Shown: positions 7,415 to 16,825, numbered from the stretch's first letter. The stretch: 64,000 bases of DNA from Bacillus fungorum (GCF_002746455.1 NZ_NWUW01000006.1:62001-126000); one strand, 5' to 3'. Notes: a model not told the origin generated them from the letters alone. Made by a program: numbers and translations.

Positions 7415-8728
7415 TTGGCTACCAAGCATAACCAAATTTTAGAACATATTAATAATCTGCCAGTAGGCCATAAAATTTCTGTAAGGCAAATTGCAAAAGA
7501 TTTGAGTGTAAGTGAAGGGACAGCTTACCGTGCAATTAAAGATGCAGAAAATAAAGGATATGTTAGTACGATTGAACGTGTCGGAACAATTCGAATTGAA
7601 CAAAAGAAGAAAGAGAATATTGAAAAGCTGACATATGCAGAAGTCGTTAACATTGTCGATGGTCAAGTACTTGGGGGCAGAGAGGGATTACATAAAACGT
7701 TAAATAAATTCGTAATAGGGGCAATGAAATTAGAAGCGATGATGCGCTATACAGAAGCTGGAAACTTACTTATTATCGGTAACCGTACGAACGCACATCA
7801 ATTAGCGTTAGAAACCGGAGCTGCGGTGTTAATTACGGGCGGATTTGATACGGAAGATCATGTGAAGAAATTAGCAGACGAATTAAAACTGCCAATTATT
7901 TCAAGTGGTTACGATACATTTACAGTTGCGACGTTAATTAACCGTGCCATTTATGATCAGCTTATTAAGAAAGAAATTGTACTCGTTGAAGATATTTTAA
8001 CACCAATTGAAGAGACGTTATATTTAAAGCCGGATGATACAGTGCAGCAATGGCATGCGTATAACGAAGAGACGATGCACGGAAGATATCCAATTGTTGA
8101 TGAAAATAAGAAAGTTCTAGGTATTGTAACTTCAAAAGATATGATCGGTGTAGCGAAAGAAACACCGATTGATAAAGTGATGACAAAGCATCCAATTACG
8201 GTAAATGGAAAAATGTCTGTCGCGGCTGCGGCACGTATGATGGTGTGGGAAGGTATTGAGTTACTTCCCGTTGTTGATGAAGGCAATAAACTGCAAGGTA
8301 TTATTAGCCGTCAAGATGTGCTTCAGGCGTTGCAAATGATTCAGCGTCAACCACAAGTAGGCGAAACAATCGATGATATTGTAACGAATCAATTTATGAC
8401 GCCGAAAGAAGCGAAAAATGAACATCTATATCAATTTTCAGTGACGCCGCAAATGACGAACTCAATCGGAACGCTATCTTACGGTGTATTCGCAACAATT
8501 GTAACGGAAGCAACGAACCGCGTTATTCGTGCGCAAAAGAAAAGTGACTTAATTGTTGAAAACTTAACGATTTATTTCGTAAAACCAGTTCAAATTGACA
8601 ATGTTGTATCGGTTCATCCGAAAGTATTAGAAATTGGGCGTAAATTTGGTAAGGTTGATGTAGAAGTGCATCATGAAGGTAATGTTGTAGGGAAAGCATT
8701 ACTTATGGTGCAATTAATCGATAAATAA
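7415..8728 (+). CDS. ytoI: YtoI: winged-helix, DRTGG, CBS and hot-dog domain protein
   Basis: 437 residues with four parts in order: winged helix-turn-helix (about 1-60), DRTGG domain (about 65-185), two CBS repeats (about 190-315) and a hot-dog thioesterase-like domain (about 325-437). CBS pairs bind adenine nucleotides, so this looks like a nucleotide-responsive regulator. The start is TTG 7415, giving MATKHNQI as in B. subtilis YtoI; a GGTGA lies six bases upstream. The nearby ATG 7402 opens only a nine-codon frame. It precedes ytpI/nrnA as in other bacilli. Its precise function is unknown. Confidence 0.9.
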   Translation: MATKHNQILEHINNLPVGHKISVRQIAKDLSVSEGTAYRAIKDAENKGYVSTIERVGTIRIEQKKKENIEKLTYAEVVNIVDGQVLGGREGLHKTLNKFVIGAMKLEAMMRYTEAGNLLIIGNRTNAHQLALETGAAVLITGGFDTEDHVKKLADELKLPIISSGYDTFTVATLINRAIYDQLIKKEIVLVEDILTPIEETLYLKPDDTVQQWHAYNEETMHGRYPIVDENKKVLGIVTSKDMIGVAKETPIDKVMTKHPITVNGKMSVAAAARMMVWEGIELLPVVDEGNKLQGIISRQDVLQALQMIQRQPQVGETIDDIVTNQFMTPKEAKNEHLYQFSVTPQMTNSIGTLSYGVFATIVTEATNRVIRAQKKSDLIVENLTIYFVKPVQIDNVVSVHPKVLEIGRKFGKVDVEVHHEGNVVGKALLMVQLIDK

Positions 8729-8769
8729 AAAGATGGAACAAACCGTTTTGGTTTGCTCCATCTTTTTTT
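8728..8769 (+). terminator. Terminator after ytoI
   Basis: Long stem AAAGATGGAACAAACC / GGTTTGCTCCATCTTT with one mismatch, followed by T7. Confidence 0.93.
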
Positions 8770-8922
8770 AGAACGCTACATTAGGGAGTTTTAAAATTTA
8801 GTTATCGAATCTATTATGTTTTGAATTGCAAAAGAGAAAGTTAAATCACGTTCTGTTTCATATTTATAAGTAGGGCATGCAATAATTTGAGGATGTTTGA
8901 AAAATAATTGTGGAGGTGTTGA

Positions 8923-9225
8923 ATGGGAGTAATATTTTTCTTTTTAGGATTAATATCTGTAATTACTGTTCATGTAATAGCTCATAGAATAATGGATTTA
9001 AATAAAAAGAAATTGTATGTAATAAGTTTGATTTTCGCTATTATTTGTTCCTTTATCCCTACAACTGGAGAAAATAATAGCGATTTTCTTTACTTTGGTA
9101 TACCAGCAGAAAATATCATTTATTATGGTGGATGGGAAATATCGTTTCATCCATTAGGCTTTTTCTTTAACTTTATTTTGTTTTATTGGATTTTGAAGCT
9201 ATTATTTAAGCTGCGTAAGACTTGA
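8923..9225 (+). CDS. Hypothetical membrane protein (100 aa)
   Basis: A 100-residue hydrophobic protein with three likely membrane helices (about 3-22, 32-50, 76-95) and a polar loop between the second and third. GGAGGTG precedes ATG 8923. No family is recognised. The codon composition is more AT-rich than the flanking core genes, and it sits between ytoI and ytpI where other bacilli have no extra gene, which suggests a local insertion. Confidence 0.65.
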   Translation: MGVIFFFLGLISVITVHVIAHRIMDLNKKKLYVISLIFAIICSFIPTTGENNSDFLYFGIPAENIIYYGGWEISFHPLGFFFNFILFYWILKLLFKLRKT

Positions 9226-9405
9226 TATTGAACCGATTAAAAAGAATCCCGGAAATTTTATTCGGCGATATATTCAGTATGCGGAAGAGGAATTATGCGG
9301 TGAGACAATTGTCTGATGAAAAAACAGAATATTAATTCATTTGAATTTTAGACTATGTTATAATTATATTGTAAGAAAATGGATTTCTGGAAGGTGGTAT
9401 GCATT

Positions 9406-9669
9406 ATGTCATCAACAGTACTCTTTTTTGGTAGTATCGCACTATTTTACTTCCTTGTGATGATACCGATTCAATATTTATACTTACAAGGTTTACATGA
9501 AAAAAAGAAAAAAACAGGATTATCTCAGCGAGAGCTATATGAAAAAATGTCTTTTGGGGAAGAACAATTACATCTCCATGTGCAAGGCAATCTATTCAAT
9601 ATTCCTTCTGCGTTTGTCGCATATATGATTTTGAAAGTTAAGGGACGTAAAAAAGCATCACAATGTTGA
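9406..9669 (+). CDS. Small membrane protein (DUF3949-like)
   Basis: An 87-residue protein with one N-terminal membrane helix (about 3-27), then a charged stretch and an amphipathic segment. GGAAGGTGG (9388-9396) points to ATG 9406; the upstream ATG 9379 has no ribosome binding site. It resembles the short cereus-group DUF3949 proteins, but that assignment is from memory of the pattern. It ends inside a bidirectional terminator shared with ytpI. Confidence 0.6.
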   Translation: MSSTVLFFGSIALFYFLVMIPIQYLYLQGLHEKKKKTGLSQRELYEKMSFGEEQLHLHVQGNLFNIPSAFVAYMILKVKGRKKASQC

Positions 9670-9682
9670 TGCTTTTTTACGT
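9645..9682. terminator. Bidirectional terminator between convergent genes
   Basis: Perfect 16-bp arms ACGTAAAAAAGCATCA and TGATGCTTTTTTACGT with a six-base loop. A and T runs on the arms give a U tail in both directions. The arms overlap the last codons of both the 9406-9669 gene and ytpI. Confidence 0.92.
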
Positions 9683-9982
9683 TGTTTCATAGACTTCGGC
9701 TTCTTCAACTGCTAATGGTAAGAAATGTTTGTATTGGCGAAATCCATTAAAGGCACTTGCACTGCCAAATAGAACGAATAAGATACCAACGATAATACGA
9801 GCGGTTGAAAGTTCTAAAAAGAATTGGTTTATCCCAAAGAATAAGACGAATGAACCGAGTGCCATTGCGGATTTTCCTGAGAGCCAACCTTTCTCCATTG
9901 GGCGGTTTGTACGAAAGTATTTTGTTTTGTAGAAGAGGTACAACATAAATGAGACGATAATACAGAAGACTAATACTGGCAT
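9677..9982 (-). CDS. ytpI: YtpI-family membrane protein
   Basis: A 101-residue protein with three membrane helices (about 2-17, 37-55, 61-80). The motif NRPMEKGWLSGKSAMALGSF after the first helix is typical of YtpI. The start at 9982 (MPVLVF) is chosen because GGGAGTG lies just before it; the longer frame from 9997 overlaps that site. It is divergent from nrnA, in the same neighbourhood as in B. subtilis. Function unknown. Confidence 0.85.
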   Translation of the reverse strand: MPVLVFCIIVSFMLYLFYKTKYFRTNRPMEKGWLSGKSAMALGSFVLFFGINQFFLELSTARIIVGILFVLFGSASAFNGFRQYKHFLPLAVEEAEVYETT

Positions 9983-10092
9983 AATGCACACTCCCATCGC
10001 TTTATGAAAAATAATAGTGGAGAAAAAGAAATATCTAAACTTTCTAACTTTTATTATAAAGCAATTGTTCGCATGTATGAAATACTTTCCGT

Positions 10093-10098
10093 TATAAT
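10093..10098 (+). promoter_or_regulatory. -10 box of a likely nrnA promoter
   Basis: TATAAT at 10093-10098, with no good -35 at standard distance. If used, transcription would start at about 10105, at the first base of the bcr1 repeat that fills the nrnA leader. Confidence 0.4.
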
Positions 10099-10103
10099 GT
10101 AGG

Positions 10104-10195
10104 ATAAAGTGAAACTTTAATTAGTGCGGGGATGTTTCTGCGCGCTAATGATTAGCCTGCACCGGTTGGACTTTTACTGCACGTTAAAGTGGAGA
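10104..10195 (-). repeat. bcr1-type repeat, reverse orientation, degenerate copy in the nrnA leader
   Basis: ATAAAGTGAAACTTTAATTAGTG at 10104 is the reverse complement of the bcr1 right end. Further on, GGACTTTTACTGCACGTTAAAG matches the reverse of its left part (TGCCCGTTAAAGCGGG in the full copies). The middle is shortened. It ends just before the nrnA ribosome binding site. Confidence 0.75.
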
Positions 10196-10221
10196 AGTTG
10201 AGTAAAAAGGAGATTATACAT

Positions 10222-11154
10222 ATGCATGAGCAAATTTTAGGAGCAATTAAAGAGTTTGATACGATTATTATTCATCGTCACGTACGTCCAGATCCAGATG
10301 CATTAGGTTCACAGGGCGGTCTTAGTACAATTCTACAAGAATCGTTTCCAGAGAAAAATATTTATACGGTTGGGTACAATGAACCGTCACTAGCATACTT
10401 ACGAGTAATGGATGATATTGAAGATAGTGTATACGAAAATGCACTTGTTATCGTTTGTGATACTGCGAATCAAGAACGTGTTGACGATCAACGCTATACA
10501 AAAGGGAAGATGTTAATCAAGATTGATCATCATCCAAATGAAGATCCATACGGGGATATTACGTGGGTAGATACGACAGCAAGTTCTACAAGTGAAATGA
10601 TTTATGAGTTTTACAGTTATGGAAAAGATAAAGGATTAAAGATAACAAAAGAAGCAGCTCGCCTTATTTTAGCGGGTATTGTTGGGGATACAGGTCGTTT
10701 CTTATTCCCGAATACAACAGCGAAAACACTTCGTTATGTAAGTGAGCTTGTTGATATGGATGTGAGATTCACAGATTTATACAATGAAATGTATAAGACG
10801 AAAGAAAAGATTGCTCGTTTAAACGGCTATATTTTACAAAACTTTACGATGGTAGAAGAAGGAGCGGCTTACATTAAATTAACGAAAGAAGTATTAGAGG
10901 AGTTTGATGTACTTCCTTCTGAAGCGTCTGGTGTTGTTGGAGCACTTGGTAATATTGACGGATTAAAGGCATGGGTTCTATTTTTAGAGGAAGACGATGT
11001 CATTCGTGTTCGCCTTCGTTCAAAAGGACCAGTTATAAATAAATTAGCAATGCAATATAACGGCGGAGGGCATCCGATGGCTTCTGGTGCAAAAGCATCT
11101 TCTTGGGAAGAAGCGGATCGTCTGTTTGCTGATTTACGTTCGATTTGTAAATAA
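10222..11154 (+). CDS. nrnA: NrnA, DHH-family bifunctional oligoribonuclease / pAp phosphatase
   Basis: 310 residues. The DHH domain shows HRHVRPDPDALGS at about residues 18-30, DHH at about 103-105 and GDTGRF at about 160. The DHHA1 substrate-binding domain ends with GGGHPMASGA (about 286-295). NrnA degrades short RNA oligonucleotides and hydrolyses 3'-phosphoadenosine 5'-phosphate, using Mn. ATG 10222 is preferred to GTG 10189 because AAAAAGGAGA (10204-10213) precedes it and the extra codons derive from the bcr1 repeat. It is close to B. subtilis NrnA (YtqI) in length and context. Confidence 0.93.
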   Translation: MHEQILGAIKEFDTIIIHRHVRPDPDALGSQGGLSTILQESFPEKNIYTVGYNEPSLAYLRVMDDIEDSVYENALVIVCDTANQERVDDQRYTKGKMLIKIDHHPNEDPYGDITWVDTTASSTSEMIYEFYSYGKDKGLKITKEAARLILAGIVGDTGRFLFPNTTAKTLRYVSELVDMDVRFTDLYNEMYKTKEKIARLNGYILQNFTMVEEGAAYIKLTKEVLEEFDVLPSEASGVVGALGNIDGLKAWVLFLEEDDVIRVRLRSKGPVINKLAMQYNGGGHPMASGAKASSWEEADRLFADLRSICK

Positions 11155-11172
11155 GATTATATGTTAAAACGA

Positions 11173-11210
11173 AAAGAAGGAGCGGCGTTAACGCCCTCCT
11201 TCTTTATTTT
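11173..11210. terminator. Bidirectional terminator between nrnA and ytrI
   Basis: Arms AAAGAAGGA / TCCTTCTTT enclose the palindrome GGCGTTAACGCC; T-rich sequence follows on the plus strand. It serves two convergent genes. Confidence 0.85.
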
Positions 11211-11707
11211 TCTTTCTCTATCGTAATGCTAATTTCAAGCACGGTATCAAAAGATATTGTATCGACTTTAAAACGGTATAGCCGATCGTAATGTTTATAC
11301 GTTTTATTTTCGATTGCTTTTTTGAGTAGGTCTTTATTTTTTGCGATACTTTGTATGTTTTTCGTTAAAAGATGCTGGAGGTCATTATGGATAGAAGTGG
11401 TCATATTTTCGAGTGTAAGGTTGTCTAAATCGTATTTTTCTCGATTTATAATCTTTATTTTAATCTCTTGAATGGTTAAGAGTCGTTTATTTTCTGTATT
11501 TAATTTTTCTTGATCTTCGAGAAGGACGTGGAGCTTTGCTTCTTGTTTTTCTATAATTTCTCTTTGTTCTGCTATTTTACTAGCCTGTTCTTCTTGAAAA
11601 ACACCGTATATGTACAAAAAAATAAACCAGCTCAACACGCCCCCAACAGCAGCACCAGCTAAAACTAAATACCATCTTTTTGCTGTATTGGCACTTGGTA
11701 CTCTCAT
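11204..11707 (-). CDS. ytrI: Sporulation membrane protein YtrI
   Basis: 167 residues: one N-terminal membrane helix (about 12-35), a predicted coiled coil (about 40-85) and a C-terminal extracytoplasmic domain. The start MRVPSAN at 11707 matches the B. subtilis family and overlaps the ytrH stop (ATGA), so the two are translationally coupled. In B. subtilis ytrH-ytrI are made in the mother cell under SigmaE and are needed for normal sporulation. No SigmaE promoter was verified here. Confidence 0.87.
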   Translation of the reverse strand: MRVPSANTAKRWYLVLAGAAVGGVLSWFIFLYIYGVFQEEQASKIAEQREIIEKQEAKLHVLLEDQEKLNTENKRLLTIQEIKIKIINREKYDLDNLTLENMTTSIHNDLQHLLTKNIQSIAKNKDLLKKAIENKTYKHYDRLYRFKVDTISFDTVLEISITIEKEK

Positions 11708-12042
11708 ACATGTTCCTGCGTTAGCCATTTAATAATAATAAGACCGGTTTGCATACCACCTGTTGCAAAAAAAATAAGGAGAATTTGTTTTACGATATCT
11801 TTCATATCCCCGCCAAAGAAACTTCTTTCAAAGCTATAAAAGGTATCAAATGTTCCGCCAATCGCTGCAACAAGTGCCCAAATTCTTAAATTTTGGGCGA
11901 ATTGATTAATGTAAGTTAGAGTTGGTTTTCCGATAAGAAATGCACCAAATCCACCAATTAATGAACCACCAAGTATAACCCCAAAGGCAATAAAATAACT
12001 AATAATAAGCAGAGAGAAAAAAGTGTGTTCTCTTACATCCAT
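11704..12042 (-). CDS. ytrH: Sporulation membrane protein YtrH
   Basis: 112 residues with three predicted membrane helices (about 8-30, 54-68, 85-105). The segment IAFGVILGGSLIGGFGAFLIG is typical of YtrH. ATG 12042 is chosen because AAAGGAGA lies seven bases upstream, whereas ATG 12048 is directly against it. First gene of the ytrH-ytrI pair, divergent from dnaE. Likely mother-cell expressed during sporulation, by homology. Confidence 0.87.
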   Translation of the reverse strand: MDVREHTFFSLLIISYFIAFGVILGGSLIGGFGAFLIGKPTLTYINQFAQNLRIWALVAAIGGTFDTFYSFERSFFGGDMKDIVKQILLIFFATGGMQTGLIIIKWLTQEHV

Positions 12043-12159
12043 CGTCATTCTCCTTTCTTCTTCATATATATGGACAAAGTATAAGAAGTATGTTTTGATT
12101 TCCGCTTTCCTCTTCACCTATAATAAAAGTAGTCAAATAGGTAAAGAGAGGGTACAACA

Positions 12160-15100
12160 GTGAAGTTTGTGCATTTACAATGTCAAACCGTTTTTAGTTT
12201 ATTAAAAAGTGCTTGTAAAATTGATGAGCTTGTAGTTAGGGCGAAAGAGCTCGGTTATTCATCGCTGGCTATTACGGATGAAAATGTTATGTATGGCGTT
12301 ATTCCGTTTTATAAAGCATGTAAGAAACATGGTATACATCCTATTATCGGCTTAACAGCTTCTATTTTTAGTGAAGAAGAAAAGTCTTATCCGCTTGTCT
12401 TACTTGCTGAAAATGAAATAGGTTATCAAAATTTATTAAAGATTTCTAGTAGCATTATGACGAAGTCAAAAGAAGGTATTCCTAAGAAATGGCTTGCACA
12501 TTATGCGAAAGGATTAATTGCTATTTCACCAGGTAAAGATGGGGAAATTGAACAATTATTATTAGAAGACAAAGAGAGTCAGGCTGAAGAAGTAGCTCGC
12601 ATGTATCAAAGTATGTTCGGCAATTTTTATATGAGTTTACAGCATCATGCGATTCAAGATGAACTGCTTTTGCAAGAGAAATTACCTGCATTTACGAATA
12701 GGATAAATATTCCAGTTGTGGCAACGAACGATGTACGCTACATCAATCAAAGTGATGCACTTGTTCATGAATGCTTATTATCTGTTGAAAGTGGAACGAA
12801 AATGACAGATCCAGATAGGCCGAGGCTGAAAACAGATCAATATTATTTAAAATCATCAGATGAAATGGAAGCACTATTTTCTCACGTAGAAGAAGCGATT
12901 TATAACACAGTAGAAATTGCAGAACGTTGCAGAGTAGAAATACCGTTTCATGTAAATCAATTACCGAAATTCCCTGTTCCAGCTAACGAGACGAATGATA
13001 TGTATTTACGGCGCGTTTGTGAAGAAGGGTTGCAGAAACGTTATGGTACGCCAAAAGAAGTACATATAAAGCGTTTGAATCATGAATTAAACGTTATTTC
13101 TAGTATGGGGTTTAGTGATTATTTCCTCATTGTCTGGGATTTTATGAAGTATGCGCATGAAAATCATATTTTAACAGGACCAGGTCGTGGATCGGCGGCT
13201 GGCTCACTCGTTTCTTACGTATTAGAAATTACAGATATTGATCCAATTGAATACGATCTATTATTTGAAAGGTTTTTAAACCCCGAACGTGTGACACTTC
13301 CAGATATTGATATCGATTTTCCAGATATAAGACGTGATGAGATGATTCGATATGTGAAAGATAAATATGGTCAGCTTCGTGTTGCTCAAATTGTAACGTT
13401 CGGGACGCTGGCAGCGAAAGCGGCAATTAGAGATATTGCGCGTGTAATGGGGCTTCCGCCGCGAGATATCGATATATTCTCAAAACTTATCCCATCAAAG
13501 CTTGGTATAACGTTAAAAGATGCATATGAGGAATCGCAATCACTTCGTGAGTTTATACAAGGAAACCTTCTGCATGAGCGTGTGTTTGAAATTGCAAAAC
13601 GTGTAGAAGGCTTACCACGTCATACGTCTATTCATGCAGCTGGCGTTATTATGAGCCAAGAGCCATTAACCGGAAGTGTTGCAATTCAAGAAGGGCATAA
13701 CGATGTGTATGTTACGCAATACCCAGCAGATGCATTAGAAGAACTTGGGTTGCTCAAGATGGACTTTTTAGGATTACGTAATTTAACGTTACTTGAAAAT
13801 ATTATAAAGTTTATCATGCAAAAAACAGGGAAAGAAATCGATATAAGAAATTTACCACTTCAAGATGAAAAGACGTTCCAATTGTTAGGTAGAGGGGATA
13901 CAACAGGTGTATTCCAGCTGGAATCAGGTGGTATGCGAAATGTACTTCGCGGGTTAAAACCGAATGAATTTGAAGATATTGTCGCTGTTAACTCGTTATA
14001 TAGACCAGGACCGATGGAACAAATTCCGACCTTTATTGAATCAAAGCACGGAAAAAGAAAAATTGAATATTTACATCCGGATTTAAAGCCAATTTTAGAA
14101 AGAACATACGGTGTAATTGTATACCAAGAACAAATTATGCAAATTGCGTCGAAGTTAGCGGGATTCTCGCTCGGAGAAGCAGATTTATTGCGCCGTGCAG
14201 TGAGTAAAAAAAATCGTGATATTTTAGATCAGGAACGTAAGCATTTTGTGCAAGGGTGTTTGCAAAATGGTTATGACGAGACATCGGCAGAGAAAATTTA
14301 TGATTTAATTGTAAGATTTGCGAATTACGGTTTTAACCGAAGTCACGCTGTAGCCTACAGTATGATTGGATATCAGCTTGCCTACTTAAAAGCGAATTAT
14401 ACGCTGGAATTTATGACAGCACTCTTATCAAGTGCAATTGGAAATGAAGATAAGATTGTGCAGTATATACGAGAAACGAAACGAAAAGGTTTTCACGTTT
14501 TGTCGCCGTCCCTTCAGAGAAGTGGTTACAATTTCCAAATAGAAGGAAATGCGATACGTTACAGCTTACTTTCCATTCGAAACATCGGAATGGCTACAGT
14601 GACAGCTTTACTCGAAGAACGAGAGAAAAAAATGTTTGAAGATTTATTCGAATTTTGTCTGCGCATGCCATCAAAGTTTGTAACAGAGCGAAATTTGGAA
14701 GCATTCGTCTGGTCTGGCTGTTTTGATGATTTTGGTATTTCGAGAACAAATTTATGGAAAAGTCTTAAAGGAGCGTTAGAGTACGCAAATCTTGCACGTG
14801 ATTTAGGGGATGCTGTTCCAAAATCAAAATACGTACAAGGAGAAGAGCTCTCTTTTATTGAACAGTTAAATAAAGAAAAGGAAGCACTAGGCTTTTATTT
14901 ATCAAGCTATCCGACAGCGCAGTATGTGAAGTTAGCGAAAGAATTAGAAATTCCATCTCTCGCTCAGGCGATGCGACATAAGAAAAAAGTACAGAGGGCT
15001 ATCGTGTATATAACAAGCGTGAGAGTAATTCGTACGAAAAAGTTGCAAAAGATGGCATTTATTACATTCTGTGATCAAAATGATGAAATGGAAGCGGTTC

Positions 15101-15483
15101 TCTTCCCAGAAACGTATATACATTTCTCAGATAAGTTACAAGAAGGAGCAATTGTTTTAGTCGACGGTACGATTGAGCTTAGAAATCATAAGTTGCAATG
15201 GATTGTAAATGGACTATATCCGTTAGAAGAGATGGATGTGTATGAAGAAAAGAAAGAAGCGTCTGTTTACGTGAAATTGCCGTCTCAGTATGAGAAAAAG
15301 CTTTTAAATCAGGTTACTAAAATATTGTTTGACTATTCGGGTTTTGCGAAAGTACTAATTTATTATGAAAAGGAACATAAAATGGTACAATTATCTCGAA
15401 GTTTATCGATTCATCCAAGTGAAGAATGTTTAGGAGCACTCCGTGAAATTGTCGGGGAAGAAAATGTAGTTGTGAAAATATAA
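12160..15483 (+). CDS. dnaE: DNA polymerase III alpha subunit DnaE
   Basis: 1107 residues, near the B. subtilis DnaE length (1115). It has an N-terminal PHP domain (about 1-200) and a C-family polymerase core with the catalytic PDIDIDFPD at about residues 379-387. Helix-hairpin-helix and OB-fold domains follow (OB about 980-1060). It lacks a 3'-5' exonuclease, as expected for the Gram-positive DnaE that extends RNA primers before PolC takes over. The start is GTG 12160 with AGAGAGGG upstream. It is divergent from ytrH, and ytsJ follows after about 100 bases. Confidence 0.96.
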   Translation: MKFVHLQCQTVFSLLKSACKIDELVVRAKELGYSSLAITDENVMYGVIPFYKACKKHGIHPIIGLTASIFSEEEKSYPLVLLAENEIGYQNLLKISSSIMTKSKEGIPKKWLAHYAKGLIAISPGKDGEIEQLLLEDKESQAEEVARMYQSMFGNFYMSLQHHAIQDELLLQEKLPAFTNRINIPVVATNDVRYINQSDALVHECLLSVESGTKMTDPDRPRLKTDQYYLKSSDEMEALFSHVEEAIYNTVEIAERCRVEIPFHVNQLPKFPVPANETNDMYLRRVCEEGLQKRYGTPKEVHIKRLNHELNVISSMGFSDYFLIVWDFMKYAHENHILTGPGRGSAAGSLVSYVLEITDIDPIEYDLLFERFLNPERVTLPDIDIDFPDIRRDEMIRYVKDKYGQLRVAQIVTFGTLAAKAAIRDIARVMGLPPRDIDIFSKLIPSKLGITLKDAYEESQSLREFIQGNLLHERVFEIAKRVEGLPRHTSIHAAGVIMSQEPLTGSVAIQEGHNDVYVTQYPADALEELGLLKMDFLGLRNLTLLENIIKFIMQKTGKEIDIRNLPLQDEKTFQLLGRGDTTGVFQLESGGMRNVLRGLKPNEFEDIVAVNSLYRPGPMEQIPTFIESKHGKRKIEYLHPDLKPILERTYGVIVYQEQIMQIASKLAGFSLGEADLLRRAVSKKNRDILDQERKHFVQGCLQNGYDETSAEKIYDLIVRFANYGFNRSHAVAYSMIGYQLAYLKANYTLEFMTALLSSAIGNEDKIVQYIRETKRKGFHVLSPSLQRSGYNFQIEGNAIRYSLLSIRNIGMATVTALLEEREKKMFEDLFEFCLRMPSKFVTERNLEAFVWSGCFDDFGISRTNLWKSLKGALEYANLARDLGDAVPKSKYVQGEELSFIEQLNKEKEALGFYLSSYPTAQYVKLAKELEIPSLAQAMRHKKKVQRAIVYITSVRVIRTKKLQKMAFITFCDQNDEMEAVLFPETYIHFSDKLQEGAIVLVDGTIELRNHKLQWIVNGLYPLEEMDVYEEKKEASVYVKLPSQYEKKLLNQVTKILFDYSGFAKVLIYYEKEHKMVQLSRSLSIHPSEECLGALREIVGEENVVVKI

Positions 15484-15586
15484 TGGACAATTTCCCTACA
15501 CTTCGATTATTATAGTAGTAGTGTTCGTGGTCAGACCACTTGGAGAAATTGATATCAGCTAGAATAATTTGAGGAGAGTGGATAGT

Positions 15587-16825
15587 TTGTCAACACTTCG
15601 TGAAGAAGCACTTCACATGCATAAAGTGCATCAAGGAAAATTAGAAACTGTATCAAAAGTAAAAGTAGAAAATGCAAAAGATTTAAGTCTTGCATATTCT
15701 CCAGGGGTTGCAGAACCTTGTAAAGAAATTTATGACGATAAAAGTAAGGTATATGAATATACGATGAAGGGAAATATGGTAGCAGTTGTGACTGATGGAA
15801 CGGCTGTACTTGGTCTTGGTAATATTGGACCTGAAGCATCACTTCCAGTAATGGAAGGTAAAGCTGTATTATTCAAGAGCTTTGCCGGTGTAGATGCATT
15901 CCCAATTGCCTTAAATACAAACGATGTAGATAAAATTGTTGAAACTGTAAAATTAATGGAGCCAACTTTTGGCGGCGTTAACTTAGAGGATATCGCAGCA
16001 CCAAACTGCTTCATTATTGAAGAACGTTTGAAAAAAGAAACAAATATTCCTATCTTCCATGATGATCAACACGGAACAGCTATCGTAACAGTAGCGGGTC
16101 TTGTGAACGCGCTAAAACTAGTTGGAAAGAAAATGTCTGACATTAAAGTTGTCGCAAATGGCGCAGGTGCAGCAGGTATTGCAATTATTAAACTTTTATA
16201 TCGCTATGGCGTACGCGACATTATTATGTGTGACCGTAAAGGCGCGATCTATGAAGGTCGTCCTACAGGTATGAATCCGGTGAAGGATGAAGTTGCAAAA
16301 TATACAAATAAGAATCGTATCGAAGGTTCTTTAGCCGATGTTGTACAAGGTGCGGACGTATTCATTGGTGTATCTGCAGAAGGTGCATTAACAGAAGAGA
16401 TGGTTCGTACAATGAATGACGATGCAATTATTTTTGCAATGGCGAATCCAGTTCCAGAAATTATGCCAGAATTGGCAAAAGCAGCGGGCGCAGCTGTTGT
16501 TGGAACAGGTCGTTCTGACTTCGCAAACCAAGTAAATAATGTACTAGCGTTCCCTGGTATTTTCCGCGGTGCACTTGACGTACATGCGACACAAATTAAC
16601 GAAGAAATGAAGATGGCAGCTGTACAAGCCATTGCTGAGCTTGTAGCAGAAGATGAGTTAAATGCAGACTATATCATTCCAGCACCGTTTGACGCGCGTG
16701 TAGCGCCTCAAGTAGCAGCTTACGTTGCGAAAGCTGCAATGGAGACAGGAGTAGCTCGCCGTCAAGTAGATCCAAATGAAGTTGCTGAGAAAACAAAACA
16801 ATTAGCGCTGATTGGTAAAGAATAA
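15587..16825 (+). CDS. ytsJ: NAD(P)-dependent malic enzyme
   Basis: 412 residues, close to B. subtilis YtsJ (410). It shows the malic domain with SPGVAEPCK and DGTAVLGLGNIGP (about 40-85), metal ligands around NLEDIAAPNCF and FHDDQHGTA (about 130-165), and a Rossmann segment NGAGAAGIAI (about 192-201). It converts malate to pyruvate and CO2 with reduction of NAD(P). The start is TTG 15587 with GAGGAG ten bases upstream. It is followed 14 bases later by the FadR/GntR gene and then accDA, linking pyruvate supply and NADPH to fatty acid synthesis. Confidence 0.93.
   Translation: MSTLREEALHMHKVHQGKLETVSKVKVENAKDLSLAYSPGVAEPCKEIYDDKSKVYEYTMKGNMVAVVTDGTAVLGLGNIGPEASLPVMEGKAVLFKSFAGVDAFPIALNTNDVDKIVETVKLMEPTFGGVNLEDIAAPNCFIIEERLKKETNIPIFHDDQHGTAIVTVAGLVNALKLVGKKMSDIKVVANGAGAAGIAIIKLLYRYGVRDIIMCDRKGAIYEGRPTGMNPVKDEVAKYTNKNRIEGSLADVVQGADVFIGVSAEGALTEEMVRTMNDDAIIFAMANPVPEIMPELAKAAGAAVVGTGRSDFANQVNNVLAFPGIFRGALDVHATQINEEMKMAAVQAIAELVAEDELNADYIIPAPFDARVAPQVAAYVAKAAMETGVARRQVDPNEVAEKTKQLALIGKE

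Noticed and set aside
7402..7431. ATG 7402 as the start of ytoI or a leader peptide
   Set aside because: It opens only nine codons in a different frame; TTG 7415 gives the conserved YtoI start.
9224..9316. Open stretch after the 8923-9225 gene reading DIEPIKKNPGNF...
   Set aside because: It looks slightly protein-like but has no start codon or ribosome binding site, and another frame is open over the same bases; possibly a gene remnant, not supportable.
10189..10221. Longer GTG start for nrnA
   Set aside because: The added codons derive from the bcr1 repeat edge, and the good ribosome binding site serves ATG 10222.
15555..15842. Minus-strand frames antisense to ytsJ, dnaE, pyk, thrS and other core genes
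   Set aside because: They are mirror frames of strongly conserved genes, with no ribosome binding sites and Leu/His/Gln-rich composition typical of antisense shadows.
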